DNA of 64,000 nucleotides from Mycobacterium sp. 1274756.6 (GTDB taxonomy: Bacteria; Actinomycetota; Actinomycetes; Mycobacteriales; Mycobacteriaceae). Under the pieces are notes generated by a model that saw only the letters and a program-made list of their open reading frames with translations, was not told where the DNA came from and searched no databases. The stretch lies in assembly GCF_001668625.1 (NCBI RefSeq), contig NZ_LZLJ01000096.1, positions 43,950 through 107,949 on the forward strand, written 5' to 3'. This document shows, piece after piece, positions 55,766 through 64,000 of the stretch. Every line of letters starts with the position of its first letter. Position 1 is the stretch's first letter. The position numbers were made by a program, and so were the translations under genes.

Positions 55766-57484
55766 TCACGCCAGGGCTCCAGGCAACCCGCGGTGAGCCC
55801 GAAGGATGTGCAAATCTGCGCTGACCTCGTCCGCGACACGGTGGCCGGATTGGATGGCGCCGTCGATGTAGCCGGCCCACCGGGTGGCGGTCTCGGTGCC
55901 GGCCCAGTGCGGCGGGCCGATCGGGTGTCGCAGCGCAGGCCCGAAACGGGTGAGCGTGCCCGGCGTGGTGAAAGCGCCATAGCAGCCGCGACTGTATTCC
56001 TCTTCCGCCCAGTCGCGTTCGATGTAGTCGATCGGGTTGCGAGCCCGCGCACCGAAGTAGCCGGCCAGATCCTCGAGGACACGGGCGCGCCGTTCGGCGG
56101 GGTCGAGACGGGCGCCGGCATCCGCGTGGCGGCCTTCGAGGAATCCCACCAGGCCGCCGGGTCCGCCCGTCTGCGGGTTGTTGTCGAAGACGGTGCCCAG
56201 CGGACGCGCGTCGCTGTTGGCCTGTCCGCTCCATCCGTCGGCACGCCAGAACGGTTCGTCGTAGGCCACGTTGATCTTGATGACGCGCCCCATCGGCATG
56301 CGCTGTACCAATTGGTCCCGGTCGCCGGGCAAGCCCGGGCTGAACCGGATCCGGGCAGTCAACGGTGGCGGTACGGCGATCACCGCACGACGGGCTCGCA
56401 CCGTCGACCCGCCGGCTTGAACCACCACACCCGCGTCGCCCCAGCCGATCTCGGTGACCGGGCGGTTCAACACGACCCGGTCGCCCAGTTCACGTGCCAT
56501 CGCCAGCGCGATGCCCTGGGCGCCACCGACAATCCGATCCTGTTGGGCGCCGCCGATCACGTTGATCAGTGCGTCGACCCCGCCGGCAGCCCCGACGTAG
56601 AAGCCTGCCCACAGTGCGGACAAGTCCTCCGGACCGGCGGAGAACACCGCTTCGGTGATCAGTCGGAAGACAACACGCCCCTGCCGGGTGCGAGCGGTGC
56701 GCCGCAACCAGGTCTCAAAGGTTTGGCCGTCCAACGATCGCGCCTGCGCCGCCAGCCACGGCTCGGTGCGTGCTACCCGGCGCGCCAACCGGTCCAGCCG
56801 CCACTGCGTCTGCCCGATGTCGGCAAGGGCTATCGGGTTCAGGCGCGGGATGCGGCCGGTGTAGTCCGAACGCTTACCGCAAACCTCGGCGATGTGCCGG
56901 CCCGTCGCGTGCGACGGGTAGGTTTTGAGCCCCAGTTCGTCGATCAGCGCGAGTACTTGGTGTTGGGTCGGACCGACCCACTGGCCGCCGACCTCTATCT
57001 GTGCGCCGCCGGGTAACTCGGCATTGAGTAGGCGTCGGGGCGAAACGAGCAGATCGTGATGCTGTGTCACTCGCTTACGGGCCCGCTTGCATGCGTCACC
57101 GCTACCGACCGCGAGGAACTCCGCCTCGATGATGTCTGGGCGCTGCGTGGTGGTGAAGGCGACGTCCCAGCGCCCCTGGAGGCGGGCGACGGTTCCGACG
57201 GCGTCGTACAGGTCGGCACCGGCGAGCAGCTCGCGTCGTTGCGTCTCCGTCAGCGGCTTCAGGCCTAGGCGCCCGCAAACAATCAGTCGCGGCATCGATT
57301 CCATGAACTGTCGCAACTGGGCGATAGCCTCTTCGGGTGTGCGCGGCGGCTTCCACGGCGGCGCGGCGCCAAACGGCCCTCCCTGCGGCTGCAGGCCGAA
57401 TAAGCCGCCGCCGCTCCCCGAACGGGCGGCTAGCCGCTCGCGCTCTTGCTCGCGCCTCTTACGGTTTCGGGCCCCTTTACCCAT
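55766..57484 (-). pseudogene. Chimeric gene: unknown N-terminus fused to a flavin amine oxidase lacking its FAD motif
   Basis: A 572-residue open frame. Residues 1-145 begin MGKGARNRKRREQERERLAA and contain a helical region (TPEEAIAQLRQFMESMPRLI) that belongs to no recognised oxidase. From about residue 150 (LLNAELPGGAQIEVGGQWVG, near base 57037) it becomes a flavin monoamine oxidase, with IVGGAQGIALAMARELGDRV, VIAVPPPLTARI and a C-terminal HWAGTETATRWAGYIDGAIQ motif. The oxidase's own first 50-60 residues with GxGxxG are missing. The join is in frame, consistent with a deletion that fused two genes. It is probably not an active oxidase. Confidence 0.75.
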
Positions 57485-57617
57485 CGGTGGCGGTACCTCT
57501 CTCGTCGAGCGGCTCGTCGGTCCGGCTTGTCGACGGATCGCCGCCGTGCTTGCGGATGAGCCCGTGCGCAGCGACGAGACGCCCCGACGGGGCGTCGATG
57601 TCTTTGCGGAGGCGCAT
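57477..57617 (-). CDS. Possible 46-residue protein upstream of the chimeric gene
   Basis: A short open frame starting MRLRKDIDAPSGRLVAAHGL, hydrophilic, ending eight bases into the next gene so that the two could be coupled. No family recognised. It lies in a 390-bp gap whose remaining 255 bp (57618-57873) show no other feature apart from the probable promoter of the following plus-strand gene. Confidence 0.35.
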   Translation of the reverse strand: MRLRKDIDAPSGRLVAAHGLIRKHGGDPSTSRTDEPLDERGTATDG

Positions 57618-57873
57618 ACCGTCAAGGGTAGAAGTCGCGCCCGACAAGTAGCGAGATCTTTTCGGTCGTACGCCGGCGGATATCAACCCAAGGCAAGCTC
57701 GAAGCAGGGCGGCTCGCACCACCGCTGCACGCCCACACCGACGCCGTGCACATGACGGCCCACGACGCGCATCGCCATGTAACTGTGTAAAGCAGCAGAC
57801 TGCCAAAACGCCCTATGGTAAGGCGTATCTGATCTGAGTTTCGAGTAGTTCGAGCGAGAGGTCCAATCACACG

Positions 57874-59007
57874 GTGCAACACGATCCACCTCGTCGGATA
57901 AGACCTGGCGTGGCCATCACGATCACCGTGGTGGGCCTACTGCTCGTGGTCGCTGCCTGTTTCTTCCCGGCCATATTCGGTGCGGGATACGACAATTTTC
58001 ACTCGCTGTTGGCAACAGTTCTGATCAATATCGGGACAACGCTCATGCTCGCTGCGGCCCTGATCGTGGTCGACAAATGGCTAATGCACGTTGAACAAGC
58101 GGCGGAGCACAGGGCCACCGAAATTGTCGATGACCGAACACGCGAACTTCGACGTCAGACTGAGGATCTAGCGACACGCGTGGCAGAGCTCCAGGAAGCG
58201 CTCGACGGTCGGCTCGCCGAGAAGGATGCCGACCGTGCTGACAGGTTCGCGACTGTTGCCGAGGATGTTTCGTTCGACACTGTTACCTCAGCACTAGAGG
58301 CTGCCAACGACGTCGGGGCTCTCGCGACCGGCTCGATTGTTGTCCCAGCAGGGTCCGGTCTAGACGCACCACGCGTCTTCCTGCGCTGGGCACCCCTCGC
58401 CGAAAGCGGCTATCGCGGAAGCGGCGACGAGAGTGGGTCGCTACTGTTCCTTAGCGTTGACGGGGTTGACCAGACACATGTCGACGTTGAGTGGCCTGAC
58501 GATAAACCCCCAATCGTGGTCCTCGAAGAGTTGGTGAACGGGCTGAACTGCTCCGGGAACGCCCCTCTGGCGCAGGCATTTTCGCCTGACGCACTTTTTG
58601 TGAACCTCGCCCGCGCACTGTCCTTGGCAGCACGTGTCCGCACAGATTCGTCCGGATCGGGATTTACCGGAGCGACGTACGAATGGTTAGCGGAGGGCTG
58701 GGTAGTCACCGATAAAGGGTTGTTCAGCACCGATCACGGCCTCGTCATCGACCAGGGGAGCATCAAGTTTCCTGTGCCGATGATCAGACCACGAGAGATA
58801 GGAGCTCCAAAGCCCCCCGAGCAGCAGTTTTCGCCACCAGACGGGGTGGATCCACAGTTTTGGGAATTCGCAGTTGACCGAACCAAGCAGCACGTACTGC
58901 AGCGCCGAAGCGATTCAAACCTGGGTCCACTCGCACAACTAGCGGATGCGTACACAACGGAAACATCGCCTCGACGCCACCTACGGCACCGGTCGAACCG
59001 CGATTAG
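57874..59007 (+). CDS. Membrane protein with coiled coil, unknown function
   Basis: A 377-residue protein. Two transmembrane helices lie at about residues 13-35 and 42-68, then a charged coiled coil from about 72 to 125 (RTRELRRQTEDLATRVAELQ), then a soluble domain of about 250 residues with no recognised motif. The two-helix plus coiled-coil plus soluble layout resembles sensor or effector proteins beside phage-defence systems. The GTG 57874 start lies behind a GAGAGG site. Codon use differs from neighbours. It converges on the hsdM gene. Confidence 0.72.
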   Translation: MQHDPPRRIRPGVAITITVVGLLLVVAACFFPAIFGAGYDNFHSLLATVLINIGTTLMLAAALIVVDKWLMHVEQAAEHRATEIVDDRTRELRRQTEDLATRVAELQEALDGRLAEKDADRADRFATVAEDVSFDTVTSALEAANDVGALATGSIVVPAGSGLDAPRVFLRWAPLAESGYRGSGDESGSLLFLSVDGVDQTHVDVEWPDDKPPIVVLEELVNGLNCSGNAPLAQAFSPDALFVNLARALSLAARVRTDSSGSGFTGATYEWLAEGWVVTDKGLFSTDHGLVIDQGSIKFPVPMIRPREIGAPKPPEQQFSPPDGVDPQFWEFAVDRTKQHVLQRRSDSNLGPLAQLADAYTTETSPRRHLRHRSNRD

Positions 59008-59510
59008 ACTGACAACGGAACCCTGGGAAGCGACTGCCCGACAGCAGAAATGCAACGAATCTGCCCGGACTTCGAATATAGATCGTGGAGTGTCAGTGGA
59101 CCGACTGCCCCTGGTTCTGCACCACTCGTGACGGCCGAGGACTATGCGGCCTGCGGGTCTCAAATTCACTGCAAAAGGCCTGCGATGGGTGCATGTAAGC
59201 CTGAGAAACACTGTTAGAGTTCAGAACTCACACAGCGTGGTGTAAGTTCTCATGTCCGGCTGCGCCGGAACGATCCACTGATCGGCTCCGATTCAGTTCC
59301 ACGAGCCGCACATCGGCGTCGTCGATCCCAAACGCTGCTTTCCTTACAGCCAGTTTCCGAGTGTCAAGATACCGCCAAGATCGGTCACGAAGCCAGAACA
59401 ATGCGTGATCGCAACCTAGGGCCTTGATGTCCCGGCAACTTCGGTTTCGCCGGCCAACTGTCAACACGCGGCCGCCGCATGTCCGCCCAGACCTGCCTGG
59501 CATGAACCAA
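59008..59510. other. 503-bp gap between the unknown gene and hsdM
   Basis: No gene is supported here. A 91-codon minus-strand open frame (59228-59503) lacks a good ribosome site and recognisable domain. An 11-bp inverted repeat with one mismatch, AGAACTCACAC / GTGTAAGTTCT (59223-59250, loop AGCGTG), could be a terminator serving the convergent genes or a protein site. Confidence 0.5.
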
Positions 59511-61733
59511 TCAATTCAAGAGCTGGTGCAGTGTGGCAGACATCAACGTGACGCGGACCGCCGCCTGCGCTGCTTGCTGAGCCTCGAGTTGATCGCACAA
59601 GCCCAGAAGATCATCGACTCGCTCAACAATGCGGTGCTGCTCCTCGACTGGGGGAACCGGAATCAGCACACTAGAAATGCGCTCGACTGACAACCCGGGC
59701 TGAGCAGTGGCAGTAGCGTATTGGTTCAGATTCAGTGCTTCTAGCGCTAAAGCTGCCCAAGAAACCGACGTATCTGCGATACAACGAACGACAACCGCGT
59801 GCTCAGTGGCGTAGAATTTTCCGTGAGCGATCTTGATATTGCCGCAAAGTGCGCCTTGCCTGCCGATTATAGGATAATCGCCATCCCGATTGAAGAATTC
59901 GACATATCCACGAATCCCGTTGCCTCCGTAGCATGGGTACATCCCCGACTCGCGAATAGTCCCGGCCGCAACGCCTGTTCCGGCCTGCATGCTAAAAATG
60001 GTGCCGATCCTCGTCCACTGCCACCCTGAGGGCACCGAGTACGGGATGTCCGACTGAAGAACAGGGGCCAGCGCCTTCGGCTTCCGAATTTCGCGGGCCT
60101 TCACAAGGTCGGCACGTTCGTTAGCGATCCGCTTCAGCAATTCCGAAGCAGGCTCGTCGGCCGAGTCTTGTAGGGCGAGCTTCCCCCGCACAGCAAGGCC
60201 GCGAATGAGACGACGGAGTGTATCGATCCCGCCCGCCGCCTCGGTTACGTGGCTGAAGGACTTTCGGAACGCTTCGCGATTCGCTTTGAGTCCATCATCG
60301 ATCGCGACAACAAGCGTATCGCGAAGACATGTGCGCGTCGTGTCGATGTCGTGGTCGAGCGTTTCGCATTCCTTAAGCAGAACAGCAGGATCCCGGTACT
60401 CCGGGCCCACCTTGTTCGGGTTGGCTCTGTCGAGGTTCCAACCGTTTGCTCGGACTTCGTCAAGGGAAGTCTTCCACGAGAACTCAGACTCGATCCTGTT
60501 GGTCCACCACGCTTTCTCGGCGTCAAACTCTTCAATCCGAATGGGTTTTGTCTTGGAGTAGTTCTTGTAGCCCGTCGGGTACTGGTGTTCGTAGTACCAA
60601 ATATCCGTCGTAGGCTCTCCTTTCGTGAAGAACAGCACGTTCGTGGAAATACCCGTGTAGGGATTGAAGACGCCTTTCGGCAATCTCACCACAGTGTGCA
60701 GGTTGCAGGTGGTGAGCAACTTCTCCTTGATGCGGGCCTTCACCCCGTCGCCAAACAGTGTGCCGTCGGGCAGAACTACTGCTGCTCGGCCGCCGTCCAC
60801 CAGTAGGTGCTCGATCAACACAAGGAAGAGGTCGGCCGTCTCCCTAGTGCGGTAGGCCTGCGGGAAGTTGTTCTCAATACCCGGCTCCTCGGTGCCGCCG
60901 AACGGTGGGTTTGTGATGATCACATCGACACGATCCTTGCTGGCATAGTCGCGCAGTGGCCGCGCCAGCGTGTTGTCGTGGGCGATGTTCGTCGGCACGT
61001 CAACACCGTGCAGCAACATGTTGGTCGTGCATAGCAGGTGCGGCAGTTGCTTCTTCTCGACGCCACGGACAGATGACTGCAACGTCGCCTCATCGGCCGG
61101 AGTCTTCACATCGTTGGAGCGAATATGCTCGATGGCGCACGTAAGGAACCCCCCTGTGCCACAAGCGGGATCGAGTACCGCCTCACCCAGCTTCGGGTTC
61201 ACCATGTCAACCATGAACTGTGTCACAGCACGCGGGGTGTAGTACTCGCCACTGTTGCCTGCACTCTGGAGATCCTTCAAGATTTGCTCATAGATGTCGG
61301 CGAACAGGTGGCGGTCTTCTGAGCGATTGAAGTCGATCTTGTTGATCTTGTTGAGGACCTGCCGGATTAGGGTGCCATTCTTCATGTAGTTGAAAGCGTC
61401 CTGGAAGACATTCCCAATCACAGTTGCGCGACCCGGCGTCGCAGACTCGGCGAACACTTTGAGGGTCGGAAAGAGTTGGTTGTTGACAAAGTCGAGCAAC
61501 TCGTCGCCCGTGATGCCTTCCTCAGGCTTAGCCCATCTACGCCAACGAAGTTCATCTGGGATCGGCGAACGGTACCCCGCATCTAACAGCTCGGCCTCGA
61601 ACTCACGGTCATCGAATATCTTGAGGAATAACAGCCACGTGAGCTGTCCGATTCGTTGCGCGTCCCCGTCGATGCCAGCGTCCTGACGCATGATGTCCTG
61701 AATCGATTTAACGGTTGCGCTGATGTTGCTCAA
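59511..61733 (-). CDS. hsdM: Type I DNA methyltransferase HsdM fused to a single HsdS recognition domain
   Basis: A 740-residue protein. The HsdM N-terminal helical domain (IGQLTWLLFLKIFDDREFEA) and N6-adenine methylase domain carry motif I LDPACGTGGFLTCA (about residue 186) and motif IV ITNPPFGG (about 275). After a linker (about 470-570) comes one HsdS-type target-recognition domain (VPSGWQWTRIGTIFSMQAGT) and a conserved helix ending EEQHRIVERVDDLLGLCDQL. A second recognition domain is absent. Start TTG 61733. hsdR lies nine bases upstream on the same strand. Confidence 0.9.
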   Translation of the reverse strand: MSNISATVKSIQDIMRQDAGIDGDAQRIGQLTWLLFLKIFDDREFEAELLDAGYRSPIPDELRWRRWAKPEEGITGDELLDFVNNQLFPTLKVFAESATPGRATVIGNVFQDAFNYMKNGTLIRQVLNKINKIDFNRSEDRHLFADIYEQILKDLQSAGNSGEYYTPRAVTQFMVDMVNPKLGEAVLDPACGTGGFLTCAIEHIRSNDVKTPADEATLQSSVRGVEKKQLPHLLCTTNMLLHGVDVPTNIAHDNTLARPLRDYASKDRVDVIITNPPFGGTEEPGIENNFPQAYRTRETADLFLVLIEHLLVDGGRAAVVLPDGTLFGDGVKARIKEKLLTTCNLHTVVRLPKGVFNPYTGISTNVLFFTKGEPTTDIWYYEHQYPTGYKNYSKTKPIRIEEFDAEKAWWTNRIESEFSWKTSLDEVRANGWNLDRANPNKVGPEYRDPAVLLKECETLDHDIDTTRTCLRDTLVVAIDDGLKANREAFRKSFSHVTEAAGGIDTLRRLIRGLAVRGKLALQDSADEPASELLKRIANERADLVKAREIRKPKALAPVLQSDIPYSVPSGWQWTRIGTIFSMQAGTGVAAGTIRESGMYPCYGGNGIRGYVEFFNRDGDYPIIGRQGALCGNIKIAHGKFYATEHAVVVRCIADTSVSWAALALEALNLNQYATATAQPGLSVERISSVLIPVPPVEEQHRIVERVDDLLGLCDQLEAQQAAQAAVRVTLMSATLHQLLN

Positions 61734-61742
61734 GAAAGTCCC

Positions 61743-64000
61743 TTACTGTACTGACTCGTAGAGGTGTTGTTCCAGTTCGTCGATGGCGGTGTCGAATTCG
61801 CTCTTGCCGCCGAACTCGTTGACGATCTCCATCGGAGTACCGATATCGATGAAAGGTCTGATCTGGAGGACTCTCGCGTCGTGGTCGGGCTCGACGCCCT
61901 CGTCGGCATACTTGTCGAGCAAGGCTTCCAAGGTCGCCTGAACCTTGCTTGTGTACTTGGCCCAATAGCCAGTTGCACGAACGTTGTCGGCTCGCTGGCG
62001 TCGCGTCAATGGCGGCTGCCCGAACGCCACGTGGCATACAAGGTCGAAAGGGCTGAAGTCCTTGCCCACCTCCTCAGCCAACGCTTCGAAGAAGACACCT
62101 TGCTCTCTGAGCTCCTCGACGATGGCGTGCTTGCTATCGGCCTGGTTCCAACGAGTCAGGAAGGCCTCAAGCGTCGGATACCGATCGTGAACACGCTTGC
62201 GCGTGTAGTCAGTAAGGCTTTCCGTGATGAGTTTCCCGTCAGGCCCTAGGTATTGGACGCGCTCTGCAACCAGCTCCACGGGAACATCATCGACAACGTA
62301 CTTGGCGCGCCGGCCAGGTGGATCTGGCGGCGGATCGGCCGGGATAGGGTCGCCAGGTCTCGTGGGATCAACTGGGTCGGTCGGAGGATCAACTGGGTCA
62401 TTCGGGCCGGGCTGATAGACAACTACGGGCGCACCATCAAAGTCAGGATCAGCGAACAGCTCGGTCGCTCGGCGAAAGTCCATGATCGTGAAGTAGAACT
62501 TTCCGTGCTCCTCGTTGATGCGCGTCCCGCGCCCGATGATCTGCTTGAACTTCGTCATGGAACGGATCGTCTGATCCAGAACGATTAGCTTGCAGGTCTG
62601 GGCGTCCACTCCAGTGGACATCAACTCACTCGTCGTAGCAATTACCGGATATCTCGACTCCGGGTCGATGAAGTTGTCGAGCTCGGCCTTGCCCTCGGCG
62701 TCGTCGCCAGTGATTTTCATGACGTACTTGCGATTTTCGGCCACTAGCTCGGCGTTCTCGTTTGCCAGGGCAGAGCGCATCCGCTCGGCATGATCAATGT
62801 CTTCACAGAAGACGATCGTCTTGGCGTACCGATCACCCGACTCCTTGAGGTACTGGGTGACCTTCCGAGCCACAAGTCTGGTGCGCTGCTCCAACACGAG
62901 CCCACGATCGAAGTCGGACTGGTTGTAGATCCGGTCCTCGATAACCTCCCCGTGCTTGTCGGTTTTGCCCTCTTCAGGACGCCAGCCAACCAAATCCTTG
63001 TCGATGTCGATCCGCACGACCTTGTAGGGCGCCAGGTAGCCATCGTCGATTCCCTGCTTAAGGGAGTAGGTGAAGACCGGCTCGCCGAAGTAAGTGATGT
63101 TCGACGTGTCCGCCGTTTCCTTCGGCGTCGCCGTCAGGCCGATCTGGACCGCACCGGTGAAGTAGTCCAGTACTTCGCGCCACTGAGCGTCTTCGCGAGC
63201 ACTCCCTCGATGACACTCGTCGACTACGATCAGGTCAAAGAAGTCGGGCGTGAACTGCTTGTAGATGTTCTGCGCGTCTTCGGTCCCCGTGATGGCCTGA
63301 TAGATGGCGAGAAAAATCTCGAAGGCCGGGTCAGCTGTGCGGTTGGTGATCTTCGTCATCGCGTTGCCGAACGGCTTGAAATCATTGACCCGGGTCTGGT
63401 CTACGAGGATGTTGCGGTCGGCAAGGAATAGCACGCGCTTGGCTCTCTTCGAGCGCCAAAGCCGCCAAATGATCTGGAACGCGGTGAACGTCTTGCCTGT
63501 ACCTGTTGCCATCACGAGGAGGACGCGATTCTCGCCACGAGCGACCGTCTCAACCGTGCGGTTCACCGCCTGGAGTTGGTAATAACGGAGCTCCTTGCCC
63601 TGGAAATAGTAGTCCTGCTCGATGATCTTGGTCTCGCGCGTGTCTGGTTCAACGCCCTTCCAGGCAAGCCACTTCCGATGCAACTCCGCCGGCGATGGAA
63701 ACTCATCGAGAGTCAGCTGTTTCTCGATAGCACCTGAGGTCACCGTACGGTCATGGAAAAGAAATCCGTCGCCGTTAGAGCTGAATATGAATGGCACGTC
63801 CAAGCATTCGGCGTAGCCCTGTGCTTGCTGCATACCGGCACCCAGACTGTGCTTGTTGTCCTTCGCCTCTACGACCGCCAAGGGCAGGCCCGGCTTCAGG
63901 AACAAGACGTAGTCAGCCGACTTTGTTGACGCCGGTTGAAAACTAGGCCAGTCGCGCCGGTCGAAAAGTAGGCCACCCGACCAGATTGGATGGGTGATCT
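61743..64000 (-). CDS. hsdR: Type I restriction endonuclease HsdR, 5' end outside window
   Basis: At least 752 residues; the frame stays open to the right edge. The nuclease domain shows [20 protein letters not shown] (PD-(D/E)xK aspartate and ExK). The helicase part has [15 protein letters not shown] (Walker A), VVDECHRGS (motif II), GLTATPKET (motif III) and QIIGRGTRI (motif VI). A proline/aspartate-rich linker ([18 protein letters not shown]) precedes the C-terminal helical domain. It translocates DNA and cuts unmethylated targets together with the HsdM/S fusion. Confidence 0.93.
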   Translation of the reverse strand, partial: ITHPIWSGGLLFDRRDWPSFQPASTKSADYVLFLKPGLPLAVVEAKDNKHSLGAGMQQAQGYAECLDVPFIFSSNGDGFLFHDRTVTSGAIEKQLTLDEFPSPAELHRKWLAWKGVEPDTRETKIIEQDYYFQGKELRYYQLQAVNRTVETVARGENRVLLVMATGTGKTFTAFQIIWRLWRSKRAKRVLFLADRNILVDQTRVNDFKPFGNAMTKITNRTADPAFEIFLAIYQAITGTEDAQNIYKQFTPDFFDLIVVDECHRGSAREDAQWREVLDYFTGAVQIGLTATPKETADTSNITYFGEPVFTYSLKQGIDDGYLAPYKVVRIDIDKDLVGWRPEEGKTDKHGEVIEDRIYNQSDFDRGLVLEQRTRLVARKVTQYLKESGDRYAKTIVFCEDIDHAERMRSALANENAELVAENRKYVMKITGDDAEGKAELDNFIDPESRYPVIATTSELMSTGVDAQTCKLIVLDQTIRSMTKFKQIIGRGTRINEEHGKFYFTIMDFRRATELFADPDFDGAPVVVYQPGPNDPVDPPTDPVDPTRPGDPIPADPPPDPPGRRAKYVVDDVPVELVAERVQYLGPDGKLITESLTDYTRKRVHDRYPTLEAFLTRWNQADSKHAIVEELREQGVFFEALAEEVGKDFSPFDLVCHVAFGQPPLTRRQRADNVRATGYWAKYTSKVQATLEALLDKYADEGVEPDHDARVLQIRPFIDIGTPMEIVNEFGGKSEFDTAIDELEQHLYESVQ

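Larger units (their letters stand above)
57618..64000. other. Lower-GC island carrying a restriction-modification system
   Basis: From about 57.6 kb the composition is visibly less GC-rich and codon third positions are more mixed than in the rest of the window. Contents are an unknown membrane/coiled-coil gene, a 500-bp gap, and hsdM/S and hsdR. No integrase, tRNA or flanking repeats were found, and the right end lies outside the window. It is interpreted as an acquired defence island. Confidence 0.6.

Noticed and set aside
59228..59503. 91-codon gene downstream of hsdM, perhaps a lost HsdS half
   Set aside because: No recognition-domain or conserved-helix pattern, no ribosome site; kept only as gap description.

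Overview
The window is chromosomal DNA of a mycobacterium. It is GC-rich and carries antigen 85C (fbpC), the TreS-Mak trehalose/glycogen pair, the PepA protease, an HtdZ-type hydratase, a DesA3-type desaturase with its reductase, PE and PPE proteins, an ESX-2-type type VII secretion locus, several F420-dependent enzymes and an IdeR-like iron box. From memory, the mixture of cyp138-like, htdZ, fbpC, mak, treS and pepA genes recalls the Rv0125-Rv0136 neighbourhood of M. tuberculosis. The species cannot be named from the sequence alone.

Layout. 1-7.1 kb: P450 with a divergent TetR and two operators, a Mop protein, an F420 oxidoreductase with an SRPBCC partner, and a desaturase/reductase operon facing another TetR. 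7.1-8.6 kb: a zinc alcohol dehydrogenase split by a 251-bp inverted duplication, followed by short tandem repeats. 8.6-14.2 kb: a tightly overlapping minus-strand run of small-molecule enzymes (SDRs, SnoaL-like, LLM, GNAT, ketopantoate-reductase-like, enolase superfamily). 14.3-18.6 kb: a DivIVA-domain mini-protein, a DUF222/HNH protein, and an htdZ-thioesterase-CoA transferase operon. 18.7-26.3 kb: fbpC with a strong terminator, a quinone reductase, mak-treS, pepA and two split-barrel flavin/F420 proteins.

26.3-38.7 kb: an ESX-2-like locus read on the minus strand: PE36-like, PPE69-like, esxD, esxC, espG2, a MinD-like ATPase, eccD2, mycP2, eccE2 and eccA2, then a PPE-PPW gene with an IdeR-type box. 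Two things stand out. The motor ATPase eccC and its partner eccB are absent from the head of the locus. In mycP2, a 127-bp internal segment lies backwards between perfect 61-bp inverted repeats. Re-inverting it on paper restores a full 534-residue reading frame, so the gene may be an invertible on/off switch, or the arrangement may be a chimera.

38.8-43.4 kb: two acetyltransferases, small membrane proteins including a DoxX protein with an 11-residue repeat tail, and a double-hotdog dehydratase. 43.4-48.4 kb: a compact envelope module of NlpC/P60 hydrolase, L,D-transpeptidase, DsbA-like thioredoxin, CcdA-like membrane protein, BlaI-type repressor and M56 (BlaR1-type) protease. Shared CTACGTA boxes lie in front of its transcription units, which suggests one regulon.

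48.4-55.6 kb: assorted metabolic and secreted proteins. 55.6-57.6 kb: decaying DNA with a glyoxalase remnant and an in-frame chimera of a truncated amine oxidase with an unrelated N-terminus. From about 57.6 kb to the end, the sequence is visibly less GC-rich. It carries an unknown membrane/coiled-coil protein and a type I-like restriction-modification system (HsdM fused to a single HsdS recognition domain, then HsdR running off the edge), so it is a likely acquired defence island.
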